Source of the DNA: an uncultured Bacteroidales bacterium
GTDB taxonomy: Bacteria > Bacteroidota > Bacteroidia > Bacteroidales > UBA932
Direction: 5' to 3'
Length of the DNA: 12,725 nt
Assembly (NCBI GenBank): GCA_927798505.1
Contig: CAKMNE010000029.1
Coordinates: 1 to 12,725, forward strand
Made by a program: the position numbers and the translations under genes. Position 1 is the first letter of the stretch, and the number at the start of each line of letters is the position of its first letter. A model generated the notes under the pieces. It did not search any database and was not told where the DNA came from. It was given only the letters and a program-made list of their open reading frames with translations. This document shows positions 1-6,595 of the stretch, one piece after another.

Positions 1-1208
1 ATGTGGTTGTATCCCACAAGGCTCTTCTCGAGGCAGAGCAGGAGGCCAGAAGGGCAGATCTTATCAGCAAGCTCGAGAAAGGCCAGGTACTCGAAGGCGA
101 AGTCAAGAACATCACCAACTACGGTGTATTCGTTGACCTCGGCGGCGTTGACGGTCTCATCCACATCACAGACCTCAGCTGGGGACGCATCAACCATCCT
201 GAGGAGGTCGTTTCTCTCGGAGAGAAGATCAAGGTCGTTGTACTCGACTTCAACGAGCAGCAGAAGAGAATCGCTCTCGGTCTGAAGCAGCTCGCTCCAC
301 ATCCTTGGGATGCACTCAATCCTGATCTCAAGGTAGGTGACAAGGTTAAGGGTAAGGTTATCCTCATCGCTGACTACGGCGCATTCATTGAGATTGAGCC
401 GGGCGTAGAGGGACTCGTACACGTTTCCGAGATGTCTTGGAGCACCCGTCTGCACTCTGCACAGGACTTCCTTAAGGTTGGCGACGAGGTTGAGGCTCAG
501 ATCCTCACCATCGACCGCGAGGCCCGCAAGATGTCCCTCGGCATGAAGCAGCTTACTCCTAATCCTTGGGATACCATCCGCGAGAAGTACCCTGTAGGCA
601 GCAAGCATCAGGCAGTGGTTCGCAATGTGACCAGCTTCGGTGTATTCGCTCAGCTCGAAGACAGCGTAGAGGGACTCGTTCACATCAGCGACCTGAGCTG
701 GAACAAGATCAAGCATCCTTCAGAAATCGTTGCTCCTGGTGACACCATCGATGTAGTTATCCTTGAGTTCGATGAGGCTACCCACAAGCTCAGCCTCGGC
801 CACAAGCAGCTCGTACCTAATCCTTGGGACACAACTGAGAAGAAGTATCCTGTAGGTACCGTTGTTGAGGGAACCATAGCTTCCACCACCGACAAGGGCG
901 CAACCATCACCCTCGACGGTGAGACTGAGGGCTTCGCATTCAACCGCGAGCTCGTCAAGGAAGACGGCAAGCAGGCCGTTGTGGGAGAGACTCTTCCATT
1001 CAAGGTGGTAGAACTCCGTCGCAGCACCCACACCGTGCTCCTCAGCCATGTCCGCACTTATCAGGAGGTTAAGGAGAAGGCCGCAGCTACTGAGGCAGAG
1101 AATACCAAGAAGGCAGTGAAGAAGGTCAACGCCAATGTGGAGAAGACCACTCTCGGTGACCTTGATGTTCTCGCAGCCCTCAAGTCAAAACTCGAGAAAG
1201 GCGAGTAA
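1..1208 (+). CDS. rpsA: 30S ribosomal protein S1, 3' part (5' end outside window)
   Basis: S1 binds mRNA on the 30S subunit and helps load and unfold it for initiation. The visible piece (first complete codon at nt 3, about 401 residues) carries four S1 RNA-binding repeats, at about residues 26-97, 112-183, 199-270 and 286-354. The first three have the typical GVF/GAF, EGLVH or DGLIH, ISDLSW and KLSLG-type signatures and are joined by linkers containing NPWD or HPWD. The last repeat is degenerate (no DLSW-type motif), as is common for terminal S1 repeats, and a Lys/Ala/Glu-rich tail follows. S1 proteins of this phylum usually have six repeats and near 600 residues, so two are missing because the window begins inside the gene. 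Nucleotides 1-2 (AT) would complete an Asn codon, which fits; the GTG at nt 3 is an internal Val. Codon use is strongly skewed to CTC, CGC and AAG, unlike the next genes, which fits high expression. Confidence 0.97.
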   Translation, partial: VVVSHKALLEAEQEARRADLISKLEKGQVLEGEVKNITNYGVFVDLGGVDGLIHITDLSWGRINHPEEVVSLGEKIKVVVLDFNEQQKRIALGLKQLAPHPWDALNPDLKVGDKVKGKVILIADYGAFIEIEPGVEGLVHVSEMSWSTRLHSAQDFLKVGDEVEAQILTIDREARKMSLGMKQLTPNPWDTIREKYPVGSKHQAVVRNVTSFGVFAQLEDSVEGLVHISDLSWNKIKHPSEIVAPGDTIDVVILEFDEATHKLSLGHKQLVPNPWDTTEKKYPVGTVVEGTIASTTDKGATITLDGETEGFAFNRELVKEDGKQAVVGETLPFKVVELRRSTHTVLLSHVRTYQEVKEKAAATEAENTKKAVKKVNANVEKTTLGDLDVLAALKSKLEKGE

Positions 1209-1966
1209 TGAACTTGACCCTGCAGATATTGGGAGCGGCTTCGGCCATGCCCATTTCTGATATGAATCCAAGCGCCCAGGCACTCAGTGTGCACGGGCGC
1301 TTGTTTCTTATCGATTGCGGAGAGGGGACTCAGAGGCAAATCCGGAGGCAGCATCTCTCCTTCATTAAGGTGAAGGCGATATTTATATCCCATATTCACG
1401 GAGACCATATCTTCGGAATCTTCGGACTGCTCTCCACTATGGCCATGTACAGAAGGACGGAAGATCTGGAGATATTTGCGCCAAAGTCGTTTGCGCCCAT
1501 ACTCAAGTTCTACCTTTCCTATTTTTCGGAAGGGATGGCCTATGAAATCAAGTTCCATCCCATTGACTGCAAGGAACCTCAACTGGTCTATGAACTTCGC
1601 GGCGTGGAGGTTTATGCCTTTCCGCTCAATCACAAAATCGACTGCTTCGGCTACCGCTTCGGCGACTGGTATGCCTATTGTTCCGACACCGCGCCTTTCC
1701 CTGAACTTGCCCAATGGCTGAAAGGGGTGAGGACCATATACCACGAGGCAACTTATCTTCGCGAATGGGCCGACAAGGCCAAGGCTTATTACCATTCGAC
1801 TACTGATGACGCTGCCCACTGCGCCAGGGACGCCGGTGCAAAGCGCTTGCTTATAGGACATTACACATCAAGGGTCAGAGACTGTGAAAGATTCGCGTCC
1901 GAGTGCAGGGAAATTTTTCCCGACACAGTCGCCGTGAAGGATGGCGATGTTTTCGAAATTGATTAA
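1208..1966 (+). CDS. rnz: Ribonuclease Z-like metallo-beta-lactamase protein lacking the flexible arm
   Basis: RNase Z cleaves the 3' trailer from tRNA precursors with two zinc ions. This 252-residue protein has the family signatures: CGEGTQRQ at 37-44, the metal motif HIHGDH (H62, H64, D66, H67), then H142, D160 (YCSDT), HEAT at 179-182 and H218 (GHY). These match the seven ligands of Bacillus subtilis RNase Z. The usual length is about 305 residues. The deficit lies almost wholly between H142 and D160: 18 residues apart here, about 71 in B. subtilis, while D160 to H218 is 58 in both. That interval normally encodes the flexible arm that grips tRNA. The frame is open throughout, so this is an in-frame loss, not a frameshift. 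ATG at 1208 overlaps the rpsA stop by one base (TAATG), suggesting translational coupling. Family membership is secure; tRNA processing is less certain without the arm, and another phosphodiester substrate is possible. Confidence 0.88.
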   Translation: MNLTLQILGAASAMPISDMNPSAQALSVHGRLFLIDCGEGTQRQIRRQHLSFIKVKAIFISHIHGDHIFGIFGLLSTMAMYRRTEDLEIFAPKSFAPILKFYLSYFSEGMAYEIKFHPIDCKEPQLVYELRGVEVYAFPLNHKIDCFGYRFGDWYAYCSDTAPFPELAQWLKGVRTIYHEATYLREWADKAKAYYHSTTDDAAHCARDAGAKRLLIGHYTSRVRDCERFASECREIFPDTVAVKDGDVFEID

Positions 1967-1975
1967 ATTAGCGGA

Positions 1976-2908
1976 ATGAAACAGTTGTTCGCTACCCTTA
2001 CGCTGGCATTGGGCCTGTTTGCGGCCGCATCCGATGCCAAGCTCACTCCGCAGGAGGAGTATATTCACAAATACGCATCCATCGCTCAGGCGGAGATGCG
2101 CAGGACTGGCGTGCCTGCCTCCATTACCCTTGCACAGGGCCTTCTGGAGTCCGGCTCCGGCAAATCCACTCTTGCCGTCAAGGCGAACAACCACTTCGGA
2201 ATCAAATGCCACAAGGACTGGAAAGGCAAGAAAGTGTATCACGACGATGATGCAAAGGGGGAGTGCTTCAGGGCTTATGCAAAGCCTGAGGAATCCTTCA
2301 GGGACCACTCTGACTTCCTGCGTTACAATGACAGGTACAAATTCCTTTTCGATTATGAGGTTTCCGATTACCGCAGCTGGTGCTATGGCCTCAAGCAGGC
2401 CGGCTATGCCACGGACCCGAAATATGCAATCAAACTCATAGACCTCATTGAAACCTATGGGCTCGGGCGTTATGACGTGGGGAAGGTGGATGTTCCCGCC
2501 CCTGACAAGATCGAGGCTCCGGTCAAGTCCGCTGTCCAATACGATGAGGAGTTCCGCTTCAAGGTGGAACGCACTGTCTATGAAAAGAACGGAGTGCGCT
2601 TCGTATATGCCCGCAGGGGAGACAGCTATTCTTCCATTGCCTCCCTGTATGACCTTTTCCCTTCGGAAATACTGCGCTTCAATGATTTGACCCAGTCGCG
2701 TGAATTGAAGCCGGGAGATCTTGTCTATATCGCACGCAAGAAGACCAGAACCGCCAAGGGGCTGGAGATGTACATAGTCCAGGAGGACGGCGAGCGTCTT
2801 TGGGACATTTGTCAGAGGTTCGGAGTAAGGATGAGCAGTGTTTGCAAACGCAACAAGCTCGACCCAGAGGCTGAACTTTGCGCGGAACAGACAATCTTGC
2901 TGCGATGA
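1976..2908 (+). CDS. Secreted GH73-type N-acetylglucosaminidase with two LysM repeats
   Basis: Probable peptidoglycan hydrolase of the FlgJ/GH73 glucosaminidase family, which cuts after GlcNAc in glycan strands. The 310-residue product starts with a signal peptide (hydrophobic 4-18, probable cleavage near A18-A21). The catalytic domain covers about 25-165 and contains LAQGLLESGSGKS, with E58 as the likely catalytic acid, followed by NNHFGIKC and a YxxxYKFLFD-type segment. A linker of about 35 residues leads to two LysM-like glycan-binding repeats at about 211-251 (YARRGDSYSSIA to KPGDLVY) and 265-310 (MYIVQEDGERLWDIC to the C-terminus). ATG 1976 lies 9 bp after the rnz stop and directly precedes the signal peptide. 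The stop overlaps the next gene's ATG (ATGA), so it is coupled to mltG, another peptidoglycan-cleaving enzyme. Family call is firm; exact bond specificity cannot be read from sequence. Confidence 0.9.
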   Translation: MKQLFATLTLALGLFAAASDAKLTPQEEYIHKYASIAQAEMRRTGVPASITLAQGLLESGSGKSTLAVKANNHFGIKCHKDWKGKKVYHDDDAKGECFRAYAKPEESFRDHSDFLRYNDRYKFLFDYEVSDYRSWCYGLKQAGYATDPKYAIKLIDLIETYGLGRYDVGKVDVPAPDKIEAPVKSAVQYDEEFRFKVERTVYEKNGVRFVYARRGDSYSSIASLYDLFPSEILRFNDLTQSRELKPGDLVYIARKKTRTAKGLEMYIVQEDGERLWDICQRFGVRMSSVCKRNKLDPEAELCAEQTILLR

Positions 2909-3933
2909 AGAAAACTATCTGGAGCATAGTTGCCGCCTTGACGCTTTTTGCCGCTTTGCAGGCTTGGGGCTGGCTCAGGGATAACCGTATTCCTGCCTTC
3001 ACGGGCCAGGCAAGGGTGTTCGTGGTGGATACCACAAGCGTGGACGGGGTGATATCCCAGATCAAAGCTCAGACGGGAATACGCTTCGAGAAGTCCCTGC
3101 GCAAGGTCTTTGAAAGAAAGAGGGTGGCCGAGTATCTTTGCGAAGGATCCTATCTGATAGAGCCATCCCATTCCGCCGTCTATGTGGCGAGGATGCTGAA
3201 CAACAAATGGCAGACACCCACAAGGCTTACCCTGGGCGGATCCCTCAGGCTTAAATCAGAAATTGCTTCGAAGATAGGCCGCCAGATGATGCTGGATTCC
3301 GCAGAAGTGCACGCGGCCCTTGAAGATGAGGTGTTTCTGAGGAAATTCGGAGTGACACCCAAGACGGTTTTTTCCCTAATTATTCCGGATACCTACGAAA
3401 TCTGGTGGGATGAGTCCCTCAGTTCCCTATTTTCCCGCTTCACCAAAGAATACGCCGATTTTTGGACGGAAGAAAGGGACAGAAAGGCCAAGGAGCTGAA
3501 ACTCAGCAGGCTGCAGGTAAGCATTCTGGCATCGATAGTGAATTGCGAATCCAACTATGTTCCGGAATATCCCAAGATTGCCGGTGTTTATCTTACGCGC
3601 CTGAAGCGGGGGATGAAACTTCAGGCGGATCCTACTGTCGCGTTCTGCTACGATTTCAAATTGGACCGTATTTTGAAGAAGCACCTCAATGTGAATTCGC
3701 CTTACAATACCTATCGTAAAGCGGGACTTCCGCCGGGACCTATCTGTTGTCCTTCCAAGGATGCTCTGGATGCGGTATTGAATGCCGATATGTCTTCCGG
3801 ATATGTGTTTTTCTGCGCTTCTCCGGACTTTGACGGCACCCATCGCTTTGCCCGTACCTACAAGGAACATCAGGTGAATTCAAAGGCTTTCCAGCGCGAA
3901 CTGGACAAAAGAACGAAAAAGAAGAATGGATAA
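2905..3933 (+). CDS. mltG: Endolytic murein transglycosylase MltG (YceG-like)
   Basis: MltG is an inner-membrane lytic transglycosylase that cuts nascent glycan strands internally and is thought to end their polymerisation. I choose ATG 2905, overlapping the previous stop as ATGA, because it yields MKKT plus an N-terminal membrane anchor (about 5-22); a TTG nine codons upstream in the same frame gives no better start. The 342-residue product has an N-terminal LysM-like region (about 35-150) and the YceG catalytic core (about 155-330). Recognisable motifs are PDTYEIWW (161-168), ASIVNCES with E215 as catalytic acid, TRLKRGMKLQADPTV (231-245) and YNTYRKAGLPPGPI (267-280). In E. coli the catalytic stretch is ASIVEKET, so one acidic residue is replaced (E to N) while the catalytic Glu remains. 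It overlaps the next gene by 8 bp. Its neighbour, a glucosaminidase, also acts on peptidoglycan. Confidence 0.95.
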   Translation: MKKTIWSIVAALTLFAALQAWGWLRDNRIPAFTGQARVFVVDTTSVDGVISQIKAQTGIRFEKSLRKVFERKRVAEYLCEGSYLIEPSHSAVYVARMLNNKWQTPTRLTLGGSLRLKSEIASKIGRQMMLDSAEVHAALEDEVFLRKFGVTPKTVFSLIIPDTYEIWWDESLSSLFSRFTKEYADFWTEERDRKAKELKLSRLQVSILASIVNCESNYVPEYPKIAGVYLTRLKRGMKLQADPTVAFCYDFKLDRILKKHLNVNSPYNTYRKAGLPPGPICCPSKDALDAVLNADMSSGYVFFCASPDFDGTHRFARTYKEHQVNSKAFQRELDKRTKKKNG

Positions 3934-6013
3934 TCTGGTTGAAAGGGCAAGAGAAGTTGCCGCCCTCGTCCTGAAGGACGAAATGCGCAGCAACGGCGTC
4001 CCGTTCATAGCCCACCCTGACGGAGTCGCCGCTATAGTGCGCGATGAAATAGGTCTGCCGCAGGAGTGTGTCGCGGCAGTATATCTCCACGAGGCATCCA
4101 GAAAGCACAGTGAACTTGACCTGTCGGAGTTTCCTTCCGATGTGCTGAGGATGGTGGAAGGGTTGAACCGCATCAGCACCATCAGGCCCAAGGATACCCG
4201 TCTGGAAGCTGAGAATTACAAAAAGCTGATTGTGCAGTACAGCTCGGACCCTCGCGTTACGGTCATAAAGATTGCTGACAGGCTGGAGATAATGCGCAAT
4301 CTCTCCATTTTCCCGAAGACTTCAAGAGAGCAGAAGCAGCTTGAAACGCTGATGCTCTACATTCCGCTTGCCCACCAGCTGGGCCTGTACAACATTAAGA
4401 GCGAGTTGGAAGACATATATTTCAAGTTTTCCGAGCCGGAGCAGTACCGTTCCATCAAGAATAAGCTCGCCGCCACTGCGCCCGATCGCGAGAGGCTCAG
4501 CCGCGAATTCATCGAGCCTCTGAAAAGCAGGCTCGACCAGGCCGGCATACACTACAAAGTCAAGGTCCGGACAAAGACCGCGTATAGCATATACAAGAAG
4601 ATGCTTGCCCAGAAGGTGCCTTTCGAGGGAGTGTTCGACGTATATGCAATGCGCTTCATCATTGACTGCGAGCCTGAAAAGAGCATAGAGCACGACCTTT
4701 GCTGGAAGGTTTATTCCTATGTGACAGAGGAATATGAGCCGGATACCAAGAGGCTCCGCGACTGGCTGACAAATCCAAAGCCTAACGGCTATGAGTCCCT
4801 GCACATCACGGTACGCAATGCTCAGGGCAATTCCATAGAGGTGCAGATACGCACCAAGCGTATGGACGATATCGCGGAGAGCGGTCTGGCATCCCACTGG
4901 TCATACAAGGGGATCAAAGGGGAGCATACGCTGGACACCTGGTTGAATTCCGTTCGCTATGCCCTTGAGCATAAGGCGGAAACCAAGCCTGAAGACCTGC
5001 CTCAGGCCCCTTCAGGAGAAATCTTCTGCTTCACTCCGACCGGAGAGTTGAGGATCCTGAGCGCCGGAGCCACCGTGCTGGACTTTGCCTTCAACATACA
5101 CAGCGGCTTGGGATGCAAATGCACCGGCGCCAGAATCGGAGGCAAGGCGGTTTCCATAAGGGAAAAACTCAAAACCGGAGATGTGGTGGAAATCATCACC
5201 TCCAAAAACCAGAAGCCGTCCGCTGACTGGCTGAACTGGGTGGTGACATCCAAGGCGAGAAACAAAATCCGCCAGGAACTCGATGCGGCTGAACGCAAAC
5301 TCGCTGCCCAGGGGCGTGAGATACTCGAACGCAGACTCAAAAACTGGAAGCTGTCCTTTACGGACGATGAGATTCTGGACTTTTGCAAAAAGCATCATTA
5401 CAGCGGACAGATTCAGCTCTTTGCCGCAATTGGCGGAGGGGACCTTGATGTGAATGACATCAAGGAATACATACTTGCGGGAGAAGAACAGCCGGAGAGT
5501 TCCGCTGCTGAACTGCCTGTTGCTGGGAAGAGTGCCTATACCGGTTCGGGTGACGATATCCTGGTGCTTAATGCAAAGGATGTGAAGGGAATTCAATACT
5601 CCATGGCACGCTGCTGCAATCCTGTATTCGGCGATGATGTGTTCGGTTTCGTGACCAGGGGAGACGGCATCAAGATACACCGCATATCCTGTCCCAATGC
5701 TTCGCGCCTCATCGCTCTCTACCCTTACCGCATACAGAAGGTAAAGTGGCAGGAGACCCAGTCCAGCGGAGAATTCCTCGCCACGCTGATAATAATTGCT
5801 ATCCCGGACAGCACTGTGATGGGCTCGATTATGGATGTGATAGCCCGCTTCAGAGTGTCCCTGCGTTCAGTGTCCATAAGAAACAAGGCCAACCGCGACG
5901 GGGATGATGAGATTACAGTCAAACTGCTTGTCCCTTCAAATTCTGAATTGGACAAGGTAATCTCGCAGATTGGCCGCATCGGCAAGCACATCCGCAAGGT
6001 GCGCCGCGTCTAG
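3926..6013 (+). CDS. relA: RelA/SpoT-family (p)ppGpp synthetase with degenerate hydrolase domain
   Basis: Long RSH protein of 695 residues that makes the alarmone (p)ppGpp from ATP and GDP/GTP, probably on the ribosome. Domains: HD hydrolase-like about 1-170; synthetase about 210-335 (YSIYKKM 220-226, NPKPNGYESLH 283-293, EVQIRT 305-310, GLASHW 320-325); TGS about 364-424 (FCFTPTGEL); helical 430-510; zinc-finger region about 550-595 (ARCCNP 561-566, HRISCPN 585-591); ACT 617-690. The hydrolase signature HDxxED reads HEASRK (55-60), so Rel positions D78, E81 and D82 (S. equisimilis numbering) are E, R and K, and N148 is I122. R44, H53, H77 and D144 equivalents persist as R21, H30, H55 and D118. 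I infer weak or no hydrolase activity. The synthetase motif RLRD (276-279) resembles the RxKD of bifunctional Rel, not the ExDD of gammaproteobacterial RelA. ATG 3926 overlaps mltG by 8 bp. A separate SpoT-like hydrolase elsewhere would be expected. Confidence 0.93.
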   Translation: MDNLVERAREVAALVLKDEMRSNGVPFIAHPDGVAAIVRDEIGLPQECVAAVYLHEASRKHSELDLSEFPSDVLRMVEGLNRISTIRPKDTRLEAENYKKLIVQYSSDPRVTVIKIADRLEIMRNLSIFPKTSREQKQLETLMLYIPLAHQLGLYNIKSELEDIYFKFSEPEQYRSIKNKLAATAPDRERLSREFIEPLKSRLDQAGIHYKVKVRTKTAYSIYKKMLAQKVPFEGVFDVYAMRFIIDCEPEKSIEHDLCWKVYSYVTEEYEPDTKRLRDWLTNPKPNGYESLHITVRNAQGNSIEVQIRTKRMDDIAESGLASHWSYKGIKGEHTLDTWLNSVRYALEHKAETKPEDLPQAPSGEIFCFTPTGELRILSAGATVLDFAFNIHSGLGCKCTGARIGGKAVSIREKLKTGDVVEIITSKNQKPSADWLNWVVTSKARNKIRQELDAAERKLAAQGREILERRLKNWKLSFTDDEILDFCKKHHYSGQIQLFAAIGGGDLDVNDIKEYILAGEEQPESSAAELPVAGKSAYTGSGDDILVLNAKDVKGIQYSMARCCNPVFGDDVFGFVTRGDGIKIHRISCPNASRLIALYPYRIQKVKWQETQSSGEFLATLIIIAIPDSTVMGSIMDVIARFRVSLRSVSIRNKANRDGDDEITVKLLVPSNSELDKVISQIGRIGKHIRKVRRV

Positions 6014-6543
6014 TCTATATCTATATCGATAATGCTGCTGAGCTCGAGGTCCTTTGGGAAAACCGGGACCCTCGGGCAGGCCGTGAGGTTGATGAGCACG
6101 TTGCCGTAAATCTTCTTCGGCGACATTCTGCTCACCAGGCGGCAGGCCGCTGCCATAGTGCCTCCGGTGGCGAGGAGGTCATCATGAAGCAGAACAACAT
6201 CGTCCCCGTTGATTGACCCGAGGTGCATTTCAATGGTGTCGGTGCCGTATTCGAGATCATAGGTCTCGGAAATCTTTTCTCCAGGGAGCTTGCCTTTCTT
6301 TCGGGCAGGCACGAAGCCCGCTCCCAGTCTTTCGGCGAGAATGGCGCCCATAATGAAACCGCGGGATTCCAGTCCGACGATTTTGGTGATGCCTTTGTCT
6401 TTGTAGAGTGAGGTAAGTCTGTCTGCGAGTTCTTTCAGACACTCAGGGTTCTGAAAGAGAGTGGTGACATCCTGGAAATGAATGCCTTTGACGGGGAAAT
6501 CCTCGATTACGCGGATATTCCCCCGAAGCTGCTCTGTTGTCAT
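6010..6543 (-). CDS. apt: Adenine phosphoribosyltransferase
   Basis: Cytosolic purine-salvage enzyme that joins adenine and PRPP to give AMP and pyrophosphate. The 177-residue product matches the usual APRT length and shows GLESRGFIMG (57-66), RKKGKLPGE (81-89) and the PRPP-binding loop HDDLLATGGTM (120-130). The common form of that loop begins with V or I, so H120 is a mild variant. The tail ends in repeated Ile-Asp (IIDIDID). I use the ATG at 6543..6541 because it begins right at family-like sequence; the frame extends upstream without stops to 6789, but that stretch lies inside uvrB and encodes nothing APRT-like. A -7 box sits four bases upstream, so its message may be leaderless. Its stop shares CTAG with the convergent RelA/SpoT gene, and it diverges from uvrB. 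Confidence 0.96.
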   Translation of the reverse strand: MTTEQLRGNIRVIEDFPVKGIHFQDVTTLFQNPECLKELADRLTSLYKDKGITKIVGLESRGFIMGAILAERLGAGFVPARKKGKLPGEKISETYDLEYGTDTIEMHLGSINGDDVVLLHDDLLATGGTMAAACRLVSRMSPKKIYGNVLINLTACPRVPVFPKDLELSSIIDIDID

Positions 6544-6547
6544 TGTA

Positions 6548-6555
6548 CAAATATA
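6548..6555 (-). promoter_or_regulatory. -7 box of the apt promoter (TATATTTG)
   Basis: Read on the minus strand, TATATTTG matches the Bacteroidota -7 consensus TAnnTTTG exactly. It ends four bases before the apt ATG, giving TATATTTGTACAATG. No good -33 TTTG lies 19-21 bases upstream, so the call rests on the -7 box and its position. The transcript should have a leader of at most a few bases. Confidence 0.6.
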
Positions 6556-6576
6556 CGCAATTGTGAGCGTTTTTCT

Positions 6577-6584
6577 TATCTTTG
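6577..6584 (+). promoter_or_regulatory. -7 box of the uvrB promoter (TATCTTTG)
   Basis: TATCTTTG fits the Bacteroidota -7 consensus TAnnTTTG and ends 11 bases before the uvrB ATG. A TTG at 6561-6563 is too close (13 bases) for the expected 19-21 base spacing, so the -33 element is not convincing. The leader would be only about 5-8 bases. Box and apt box point away from each other within the 52-bp divergent gap 6544-6595. Confidence 0.55.
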
Positions 6585-6595
6585 CAACGCAAAAA

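Noticed and set aside
2878..2904. TTG start for mltG nine codons upstream
   Set aside because: ATG 2905 forms an ATGA overlap with the previous stop and begins a normal MKKT membrane anchor.
4322..4897. A 191-codon open frame antisense to the RelA/SpoT gene, and a 222-codon one at 5012-5680
   Set aside because: Both sit wholly within conserved synthetase, TGS and zinc-finger coding sequence, with no promoter-like box or family motif.
6482..6595. N-terminal extension of UvrB by 38 codons
   Set aside because: The extension overlaps apt coding sequence and both promoter boxes, and its hydrophobic sequence is not part of UvrB; ATG 6596 gives the family N-terminus.
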